From the NCBI GenBank assembly GCA_947085425.1, contig CAMTWK010000043.1, positions 1 to 8,948 on the forward strand: DNA of 8,948 nucleotides, in the 5' to 3' direction. Shown piece by piece: positions 1-5,740 of the stretch. Under the pieces are notes generated by a model that saw only the letters and a program-made list of their open reading frames with translations, ran no database searches and was not told the DNA's origin. How positions within the stretch are numbered: the first letter of the stretch is position 1; each line of letters starts with the position of its first letter. This DNA comes from UKL13-2 sp947085425 (lineage in GTDB: Bacteria; Pseudomonadota; Gammaproteobacteria; Burkholderiales; Usitatibacteraceae). Both the position numbers and the translations under genes were made by a program.

Positions 1-303
1 CAGCCATGCTGCTATCCCGCCGACCTTCAGGGGAACGGTTTGATTGGCGGTGCGTTCGTGCTTGTCAAAGACGACAAGACGGAATTTTCTCTTTTCGCGC
101 TGACCTATGACGCCACAAACAAGCAAACGTGGCAGATGCTGAAACGTTACCCAATCTCTAAGCTAAAGACGTTCCGAGTGGGGATTGAATCACCGAAGCA
201 AACACCATTTTCTGCGATCAAAGCCTGTGACGTTGCCGAGCATTGCTCAAGACACTACCTTCAATCAAAGGGCTCAAAATTCACGAAGGTAGTCCTTAAG
301 TAA
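1..303 (+). CDS. Hypothetical protein, 3' end only (5' partial)
   Basis: The reading frame is open from the first base of the window to the TAA at 301-303, so the gene almost certainly starts upstream. The TTG at 40 is only the first possible internal start and has no convincing ribosome binding site. The visible 100 residues begin QPCCYPADLQGNG. The DLQGNG stretch followed by alternating hydrophobic residues (GGAFVLVKDD, FSLFALTYD) resembles a degenerate FG-GAP-like 'DLNGDG' calcium-loop motif of secreted bacterial proteins, but this is only a resemblance. Four cysteines are visible (two adjacent near the start, two in KACDVAEHC), which would fit an exported, disulfide-bonded protein. Base composition looks lower in GC than the genes downstream, which hints at a different origin. 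No function can be assigned. Confidence 0.6.
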   Translation, partial: QPCCYPADLQGNGLIGGAFVLVKDDKTEFSLFALTYDATNKQTWQMLKRYPISKLKTFRVGIESPKQTPFSAIKACDVAEHCSRHYLQSKGSKFTKVVLK

Positions 304-425
304 CGGCGATTAGACTATCCGCGATGTCCGCTTTCGGGAAAAACGTAGGACCGCTTTGGGTCAACTGCAGCGCTTCCCGTTGAAATATAAACGCGATGTT
401 TAAGGCGTAAATCACAACCCTCGCC

Positions 426-452
426 GTCATCCCTGCGAAGGCAGGGATCCAG
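426..452. repeat. REP-like palindromic element ('VIPAKAGIQ' type)
   Basis: The core is a perfect 8-base inverted repeat, ATCCCTGC (429-436) and GCAGGGAT (441-448), closing a GAAG loop. One frame reads VIPAKAGIQ, the hallmark translation of a widespread class of proteobacterial intergenic palindromes. The arrangement of an ATCCC-type arm, short middle and GGGAT arm is analogous to the Neisseria dRS3 elements. Only one copy is present here, so its repetitive nature is inferred from knowledge of the class, not seen in the window. It could be the left edge of a longer repeated block that runs to about 607. Confidence 0.7.
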
Positions 453-536
453 CCCATCCATTAATCAGTTAAGCAAAGGACTGGAGCTCAGCCCCACCTT
501 TAAGCATGTTGGAGCAGGCCCTGCGCTGCGCTGGGG

Positions 537-607
537 AGACGTCCGTTGAAGGATGGCGAGAGCAGCGATTTTGAATCAGCCTTCTCTGGGCCGACGGAGT
601 CTGTTTT
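537..607 (+). other. Long imperfect hairpin followed by TGTTTT
   Basis: An outer stem pairs AGAC (537-540) with GTCT (599-602) and TCCGT (542-546) with ACGGA (594-598), with only G541 bulged. Inside it GAAGG (548-552) pairs with CCTTC (580-584) and GATT (567-570) with AATC (574-577). The outer stem is followed by GTTTTAATT. It may be a structured RNA, a terminator, or the terminal part of a repeated element that begins with the palindrome at 429. There is no direct evidence of transcription. Confidence 0.35.
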
Positions 608-782
608 AATTCAAGACGTTTGTTAGAGCGACAACAGCCAGAGAATGAATGTAGGAACTGCCGCGCGGATAATGATTTGAAAATTCGTTTGTACGCGCGC
701 GGTTCCGGTTATTTTTGTCTGAAACACCTCTCCCTTGCTAGTGTTTTAATAATTTTTCACGTCAATATTCATTCTTAAGCCC

Positions 783-1019
783 ATGTGGATTCTCTATTTG
801 CTGGAGTGTGAAAGTGGCGCGGTCTACACCGGCATCACCACTGATCTGGAGCGGCGCTTTAACGAGCATTGCGCCGGTGTCGGTGCGCGTTATACCCGCG
901 CCAATCCGCCAATGCGGGTCATCGCCATCAAACTGTTTGCTGATCGCAGCGCCGCGTCGCGCGCCGAGGCGGCGGTGAAAAAATTACCCAAGGATCAAAA
1001 AGCCGCATTTTTTATTTGA
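783..1019 (+). CDS. GIY-YIG nuclease domain protein, UPF0213/YhbQ type
   Basis: This 78-residue protein is essentially a single GIY-YIG nuclease domain, the usual size for UPF0213 (about 80-100 residues). The first motif is ILYLLEC (Tyr5), the second VYTGITTDLERRFNEH (Tyr15, Gly17, Arg24/Arg25, His29), then GARYTR (34-39) and the helix carrying the metal-binding glutamate, SRAEAAVKKL (Glu62). Members are small DNA endonucleases of uncertain biological role, structurally related to the eukaryotic SLX1 nuclease domain. The ATG at 783 is the only usual start after the in-frame TAA at 750. No Shine-Dalgarno sequence is visible in front of it. It lies 9 bases upstream of the YcaQ-like glycosylase, so the two are probably co-transcribed. 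The family assignment is firm; the substrate is not known. Confidence 0.9.
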   Translation: MWILYLLECESGAVYTGITTDLERRFNEHCAGVGARYTRANPPMRVIAIKLFADRSAASRAEAAVKKLPKDQKAAFFI

Positions 1020-1028
1020 TCATTCATC

Positions 1029-2144
1029 ATGACCACATCAAATCCAAAACTCGATGATCTGCGCCGTTATGCCATCGCCAATACATTATTTACGCCGACC
1101 ACTTTGGCGCGCGCCATCGAGCGCCTGGGGTTTGTGCAGGCCGATCCGATTCGTGCACCCGCACGTGCGCAAGACCTCATCTTGCGGCACCGCGTAAAAA
1201 ACTATTTGGCGGGCGACCTGGAAAAACGCTATTCGAAACTGCCGATCGAAGAGGATTTTTTTGTGAATTACGGTTTTGTATCGTGCGCTGTTCACGTCCG
1301 CATGCATCCCCGTACCGCGCGCACGCCATGGGATGCGGCAACCAAAAAACGCGCCGCCGCCATTCTGAATTTTGTCAGCGAAAACGGGCCGGTGCATCCG
1401 CGTCAGGTCGAGGCTCATTTTCAGCACGGTGTATCGACCAACAACTGGGGTGGGTCCTCCAACGCCACCACCCATTTGTTGGACGCCATGCACTATCGCG
1501 GTTTGATTCGTGTCGCCAAACGTGAAAAAGGCATTCGCCTGTATGCGCCCGCGCGGCACGACGCGAACAGCAACCATCAGGCAATCGCCAGCCATGACAT
1601 CGCAGCCAACCTCGACGACTTGATTGATGTGGTGATCAAAAAATACGCACCGATTCCGAGCGGTGGTTTTGCCGGGCTGGTGAATCGTTTGCAGTTTGGT
1701 GTGCCGCAGTGGCGTGGCGAGTTGGCCGCCGCCATCAAACGCGCCAAACAGCGTTTGCATCACACTCGTATTGACGGTGTGGATTGGTACTGGCCGCCGG
1801 ACGCAAAGGTGGCAGCGGGCCGACATATGGTGGATGATCAGGTGCGCCTCTTGGCACCGTTTGATCCGATTGTCTGGGATCGCAAACGGTTCGAATTGTT
1901 TTGGGGTTGGGCATATCGGTTTGAAGCCTACACGCCCGCCGCCAAACGCAAACTCGGTTATTACGCGCTGCCGATGTTGTGGCGCGAACAGATCATCGGT
2001 TGGGCAAATGTTGCCGTCGTGAATGGCAGGCTTGAAACGGAATTTGGTTTTGTCAATGGACGCGCACCAACAGACAGGGCTTTTAAAGGCGCGCTTAACG
2101 AAGAGCGCCTGAGGATGGCGGAGTTTCTTGGTGTCATGCCGTAG
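1029..2144 (+). CDS. Winged-helix DNA glycosylase, YcaQ/AlkZ-like (HTH_42 family)
   Basis: This 371-residue protein has the layout of the HTH_42 (formerly DUF1006) family, normally around 350-410 residues. The family includes E. coli YcaQ and Streptomyces AlkZ, glycosylases that unhook DNA interstrand crosslinks and remove bulky alkylated bases. The N-terminal motif GFVQADPIRAPARAQDLIL carries Gln37-x-Asp39, matching the QxD catalytic signature of the YcaQ branch rather than the QxQ of AlkZ. The C-terminal signature is also intact: LAPFDPIVWDR (Phe278, Asp279, Pro280, Trp283-Asp284-Arg285), then WGWAYRFEAYTP (292-303) and KRKLGYYALP (306-315). It should act on DNA in the cytoplasm. The ATG at 1029 fits the family N-terminus, although no Shine-Dalgarno is visible, so translation may depend on the gene just upstream. 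Family membership is very likely; the exact lesion is inferred. Confidence 0.88.
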   Translation: MTTSNPKLDDLRRYAIANTLFTPTTLARAIERLGFVQADPIRAPARAQDLILRHRVKNYLAGDLEKRYSKLPIEEDFFVNYGFVSCAVHVRMHPRTARTPWDAATKKRAAAILNFVSENGPVHPRQVEAHFQHGVSTNNWGGSSNATTHLLDAMHYRGLIRVAKREKGIRLYAPARHDANSNHQAIASHDIAANLDDLIDVVIKKYAPIPSGGFAGLVNRLQFGVPQWRGELAAAIKRAKQRLHHTRIDGVDWYWPPDAKVAAGRHMVDDQVRLLAPFDPIVWDRKRFELFWGWAYRFEAYTPAAKRKLGYYALPMLWREQIIGWANVAVVNGRLETEFGFVNGRAPTDRAFKGALNEERLRMAEFLGVMP

Positions 2145-2267
2145 CATCCCGGTCGTTTTGCGACGATCGCCCGCTGGTTTTGACAGTCGATTTCGCGCGT
2201 TTCAAGCATAACTTTCCGCACAATTGATCGCGCACAACTTTTTTTGAGCCAACAGTTTTGCCGACCG

Positions 2268-2276
2268 TGCTAGAGT
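2268..2276 (+). promoter_or_regulatory. Tentative extended -10 promoter for the amidohydrolase operon
   Basis: TGCTAGAGT fits an extended -10 (TGn followed by TAnAnT, four of six matches to TATAAT). The nearest -35-like box, TTGAGC at 2244-2249, is 21 bases away, which is too far for a standard promoter, so the extended -10 would have to carry it. Initiation would fall near 2283 and leave a leader of about 100 bases. A perfect TTGACA at 2180-2185 is an alternative -35 but has no good -10 at 16-18 bases. Confidence 0.3.
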
Positions 2277-2328
2277 CAACCGCGTCAAATTTTGCGCCCA
2301 ACTTCCACGAATTACTTCGTACCCCAAT

Positions 2329-2336
2329 CCCCCCCC
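2329..2336. repeat. C8 homopolymer in the operon leader
   Basis: Eight consecutive cytosines lie 47 bases before the ATG at 2384, immediately followed by TTTT. Tracts of this length are prone to slippage. The position, between the tentative promoter and the start codon, could affect leader length or structure. It may have no function, and its length should be treated with care as a possible sequencing artefact. Confidence 0.5.
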
Positions 2337-2372
2337 TTTTATCGTCGCTGCCGCGCGCCTTTGGGCGCAACC

Positions 2373-2378
2373 AAGGAA
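2373..2378 (+). promoter_or_regulatory. Ribosome binding site that fixes the start at 2384
   Basis: AAGGAA lies five bases before the ATG at 2384. It decides the start: the open frame extends back to a TTG at 2258, but the extra 42 residues have no ribosome binding site, overlap the tentative promoter and would bury the signal peptide. Confidence 0.8.
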
Positions 2379-2383
2379 CCTGC

Positions 2384-5300
2384 ATGTTTAATCGACCTGT
2401 CACCGGACCAACTGATCATCGTTGCGATGTATCCCCTCGCCGTAATTTGGCCGCACGTTTGACCGGCCCGTTCGTGTCCGCGCTGGCCGGAGTGATGTTT
2501 GGTTTGGCGCTGCCGGCAACGACCATCGCGCAGGTCAGCAGCAACCGCGTCGAAGGATTGCGCGATCAATCACCACGTTGGCACGTCCTCACCGGCGCAA
2601 AAATTATCGTCGCACCGGGCAGGGTGATCGAACGCGGCACGTTGGTAATGCGTGATGGCCGTATTGTCGCCGTTGGCGCGGACTTGCCCGTGCCGGCCGG
2701 TGCGCGCATATGGAAACTCGATGGCCAAACAATTTATCCCGGCTTTATAGATCTGGCCAGTCAGGTGGGTGTGCCGACCGCGATGCGACCTGCGCAAGCG
2801 GCAAGCGCGCCGTGGATGCGGGGTGCGGGTGGTGCCACACCCGGCGGTGCACCTTCCACTGCTGCAACCCTGGCTGCTGCTGTCGCTGCCGCCAGCGCGA
2901 CCCCGCGTGGCAGTATGGCCGCGCAAAATCGTTCGGTGCGCGCCGATCTGAATGTCGCCGATCAGTTGGACTGGCGCGCCGATGATGTCAAAGCCGCACG
3001 TGAGCAGGGATTCACCGCCGTGCTGGCCGCCCCCGCCGTCGGTGTATTTCGTGGCCAAAGTATTTTGCTGAGTTTGGCCGATCACACCGATAAAAAAACC
3101 GCAGTGTTGCAGGCGCGTGTTGCGCAACACATGGCCAATGAAGCGGAGCGGGGTGGCGGACCTGGAGGCAGCAGTTATCCAAATTCGACCATGGGTGCGA
3201 TAGCGCTGGCCAGACAAACGCTTTATGACGCGCGCTGGTATGCAAACAAAACGGCGGCAGATAAAGAGCGCAGCGAAACCAATACAACGCTGGAAGCGTT
3301 GCTGCCGTTGGTGAGTGGCAAACAAGCCGCTTTTTATGCGGCGGACAGCGAACAAGATTACCTTCGCATTGCCAAATTACGCGATGAATTTAATTTGCGG
3401 GTGGTGTTGCAAGGCAACGGCCACGAGTATCGTCGCGCCGCGCAGCTCAAATCCTTGGCCATGCCGTTGCTGGTGCCGTTGAATTTTCCGCAGGCACCAG
3501 AAATTGAAAACCCTGATCTGGAAATTGATGTTTCGCTTGAGGCCTTGCAACATTGGGAACAGGCACCGTCAAATTTGGCAATTTTAAACAAAGCCGGTGT
3601 GGAGTTTTCAGTCAGCCCCCATGGATTGCGTGACATCAAAGAGTTTTGGCCACAAATGCGCCTCGCGGTCAGACGTGGCCTGTCGGCTGATCACGCGCTG
3701 GCAGCAGTCACCACCATTCCGGCAAAAACCATTGGTGCCAACCAACTCGGCACACTCGAAGTTGGCAAACTCGCCAATATAGTTGTCGCCACTGGCGACC
3801 TGTTTGGTTCGGACCAAGCAGAAATTGACATGTTGTTTATCGACGGCAACCCCCACACCACCGCCGTGCACGATCGTTTTGATGTACGCGGGACGTGGCG
3901 CATAGGTGCGGACAACCAAGCGGCCGACAACAAAGCGGTTGAATGGATAATTACCGGCAGTCGGCAGCGGCCCACTTTGAGTCTGGAGGGCGGTGCTTGT
4001 GAGCTGAATTTGCGCGGTCGCCAACTGGTGGTGAGTTTGCCGTGTGGTAAATCGCCGGTCGGAGAAAAACAGATCGTGGTGGCGGATCAAACCGCATCTG
4101 AGGGGTTGCGCGGCACGTCGCAATCTAGCCGCGGCATTGTGGCCTGGACCGCCACCCGTACGGCCGCGTTTGTCGAGCCGCCGACCAAACCCAAACCGGA
4201 AGAGTTGGCGTTGCGTACCGCTGCGCCTTTGTCCAACGTTTATCCGGCTGGACAGTTTGGCATTACGCCGCCGGCGTCACAGACGGTGTTGATTAAAAAC
4301 GCCACCATCTGGACCGGTGGCAAAGCGGGCAACCTTAATCGTGCCGATATGTTGGTGCGTGACGGCAAGATCGCGGCGATTGGTGAGAATTTGGCCGCAC
4401 CCAATGGCGCGTTGACCATCGATGCCAAAGGCAAACACGTCACCGCCGGCATTATTGATGCCCACTCACACACCGCGGTGATCGGCAACGTCAATGAATC
4501 CACCAGCTCGATTACCGCCGAAGTGCGCATTGGTGATGTGATCGACGCCACCGACATCAATATTTATCGGCAATTGGCGGGGGGGGTGACCGCCGCCAAT
4601 GTGTTGCATGGATCGGCCAACACCATTGGCGGACAAAACCAGGTGATTAAATTTCGCTGGGGCAATGATGCCGAAGGGCTGAAGTATGTCGGCGCCATGC
4701 CGGGCATTAAATTCGCGCTCGGCGAAAACGTCAAACAATCCAACTGGGAAAGCGCCAACACGCGTTACCCGCAAACCCGCATGGGTGTGGAGCAAATCTT
4801 ACGCGACGGTTTTCAGGCGGCACAGGATTACCGCCGTCGTTGGAACGAACACCGCGCCAATCCAAAAACAGTGGCCGAACCGCGCCGCGATTTGCAGCTC
4901 GATACCTTGGTGGAGATTCTCGACAAAAAACGTCTGGTGCATATCCACTCGTATCGCGCCGATGAAATTTTGATGTTTGTGCGTTTGGCACAAAAGTTTG
5001 ATTTCAAAGTGGGAACGTTTCAGCACGTGCTGGAAGGTTATAAAGTCGCCGATGCGATTGCCTCGATCGGTGCCGGCGGCTCGACCTTCTCCGATTGGTG
5101 GGCATACAAAATGGAAGTGTATGACGCCATTCCGACCAACGCCGCGATCATGCATCGGGCCGGCGTGGTCACCACACTCAACTCGGACAGCAATGAATTG
5201 GCGCGGCGTTTAAATACTGAAGCCACCAAAACGGTGCGTTACGGTGACATGGCGGAAGCCGAAGCGTTGCAGTTTGTGACCCTTAATGCCGCCAAACAAT

Positions 5301-5740
5301 TACGCATTGACGACAAAGTCGGGTCCCTCGAAGTGGGCAAAGACGCCGACTTTGTGATCTGGAATGCCAGCCCGTTGTCGACGTTGGTGAAAGCCGAACA
5401 GACGTGGATTGAAGGCCGCAAGTATTTTGATATTGCCACCGACAGCGTGTTGCGCGCTGACGCAGAAAAAGAGCGGCAACGTTTGATTGCCAAGGCCATG
5501 CCGATTCGATTGGCGCGGCTCACCGCCGCAGCCTCGCGGGCATCAGGTGGATCGGCTGGCCCCGGGGGTGCGGGTGCGGCCAATGAGCCCGCGCCCGTGT
5601 CGAGCACCGTTATGGCCGCAACCGTGCGCGAAACCCTCGACTTTCTGGCGTTGCAGCGCTGGTTACACGAGGCCAAACAATTCCGCCACAGTTATTGGGA
5701 CGGCGGCAGCTGGCACGAGTGCACCGAGGACGCAAAATGA
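2384..5740 (+). CDS. Exported two-module amidohydrolase (COG1228/imidazolonepropionase-like), first module degenerate
   Basis: This 1118-residue protein has an N-terminal export signal: basic RRNLAAR (19-25), a hydrophobic stretch to about residue 48 and probable cleavage after Ala49. The RR pair is a weak Tat candidate. Module 1 (about 67-495) has the usual composite beta start (ILTGAKI-like, VMRDGRIVAVG) and IYPGFID, but the metal HxH is replaced by Ala125-Ser-Gln127, followed by an Ala/Gly-rich insert. A beta-rich segment (about 500-625, Cys539 and Cys554 possibly a disulfide) joins it to module 2 (633-1035). Module 2 looks active: Asp692, His694-Ser-His696, Lys776 as a possible metal ligand, His853/His855, His881 and Asp935. 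A Gly/Ala linker (about 1050-1072) leads to a tail ending YWDGGSWHECTEDAK (Cys1113). It should hydrolyse a cyclic amide or peptide-like substrate in the periplasm; the substrate is unknown. Typical amidohydrolases are 400-500 residues. Confidence 0.85.
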   Translation: MFNRPVTGPTDHRCDVSPRRNLAARLTGPFVSALAGVMFGLALPATTIAQVSSNRVEGLRDQSPRWHVLTGAKIIVAPGRVIERGTLVMRDGRIVAVGADLPVPAGARIWKLDGQTIYPGFIDLASQVGVPTAMRPAQAASAPWMRGAGGATPGGAPSTAATLAAAVAAASATPRGSMAAQNRSVRADLNVADQLDWRADDVKAAREQGFTAVLAAPAVGVFRGQSILLSLADHTDKKTAVLQARVAQHMANEAERGGGPGGSSYPNSTMGAIALARQTLYDARWYANKTAADKERSETNTTLEALLPLVSGKQAAFYAADSEQDYLRIAKLRDEFNLRVVLQGNGHEYRRAAQLKSLAMPLLVPLNFPQAPEIENPDLEIDVSLEALQHWEQAPSNLAILNKAGVEFSVSPHGLRDIKEFWPQMRLAVRRGLSADHALAAVTTIPAKTIGANQLGTLEVGKLANIVVATGDLFGSDQAEIDMLFIDGNPHTTAVHDRFDVRGTWRIGADNQAADNKAVEWIITGSRQRPTLSLEGGACELNLRGRQLVVSLPCGKSPVGEKQIVVADQTASEGLRGTSQSSRGIVAWTATRTAAFVEPPTKPKPEELALRTAAPLSNVYPAGQFGITPPASQTVLIKNATIWTGGKAGNLNRADMLVRDGKIAAIGENLAAPNGALTIDAKGKHVTAGIIDAHSHTAVIGNVNESTSSITAEVRIGDVIDATDINIYRQLAGGVTAANVLHGSANTIGGQNQVIKFRWGNDAEGLKYVGAMPGIKFALGENVKQSNWESANTRYPQTRMGVEQILRDGFQAAQDYRRRWNEHRANPKTVAEPRRDLQLDTLVEILDKKRLVHIHSYRADEILMFVRLAQKFDFKVGTFQHVLEGYKVADAIASIGAGGSTFSDWWAYKMEVYDAIPTNAAIMHRAGVVTTLNSDSNELARRLNTEATKTVRYGDMAEAEALQFVTLNAAKQLRIDDKVGSLEVGKDADFVIWNASPLSTLVKAEQTWIEGRKYFDIATDSVLRADAEKERQRLIAKAMPIRLARLTAAASRASGGSAGPGGAGAANEPAPVSSTVMAATVRETLDFLALQRWLHEAKQFRHSYWDGGSWHECTEDAK
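4579..4586. repeat. G8 homopolymer inside the catalytic module
   Basis: Eight consecutive guanines encode the end of an Ala codon and Gly733-Gly734, with the last G opening a Val codon, in the catalytic second module of the large amidohydrolase. A one-base slip here would shift the frame and remove the later histidines and the aspartate. The frame is intact as given. Confidence 0.6.
5726..5730 (+). promoter_or_regulatory. Ribosome binding site within the upstream gene, with ATGA overlap
   Basis: GAGGA sits six bases before the ATG at 5737, inside the last codons of the large amidohydrolase gene. The start ATG overlaps the previous stop as ATGA (5737-5740). This arrangement is typical of translational coupling and fixes the start of the second gene, over the longer frame that opens at 5695. 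Confidence 0.85.

Larger units (their letters stand above)
304..782. other. Gene-free intergenic stretch with several self-complementary segments
   Basis: No plausible gene is seen on either strand across these 479 bases. The stretch holds a near-direct repeat CCGCTTTCGGG (328-338) and CCGCTTTGGG (351-360), a REP-like palindrome (429-448), an 11-base self-complementary GCAGG-C-CCTGC (514-524), a long imperfect hairpin (537-602) and an inverted repeat CCGCGCG (661-667) / CGCGCGG (696-702) with an AT-rich 28-base loop followed by a T-rich run. The last 60 bases before the next gene are AT-rich and probably contain its promoter, but no pair of -35 and -10 boxes at proper spacing stands out. Confidence 0.6.

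Noticed and set aside
677..705. Promoter with TTGAAA at 677-682
   Set aside because: The sequence 16-18 bases downstream is GC-rich and does not resemble a -10 box.
304..782. Integron attC site or CRISPR repeats in the gap
   Set aside because: GTTAGAG near 622 does not match the GTTRRRY core end and no matching RYYYAAC partner is positioned correctly. There are no regularly spaced repeats.
1086..2147. Long minus-strand frame of 353 residues opposite the glycosylase gene
   Set aside because: It mirrors a gene with complete family signatures on the + strand, has an odd His/Cys/Arg-rich composition and no recognisable domain.
2152..2164. Terminator after the glycosylase gene (GTCG-TTTTG-CGAC)
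   Set aside because: The stem is only four pairs and no T run follows it, so it is too weak to call.
2258..2383. N-terminal extension of the large amidohydrolase from a TTG
   Set aside because: No ribosome binding site, overlaps the tentative promoter and would place 42 residues before the signal peptide; the ATG at 2384 has AAGGAA at good spacing.
2570..3355. Minus-strand frame of 261 residues opposite the first amidohydrolase module
   Set aside because: Arg/Gly/Thr-rich with no domain, and the opposite strand encodes a clear amidohydrolase module. It is a by-product of GC-rich codon use.
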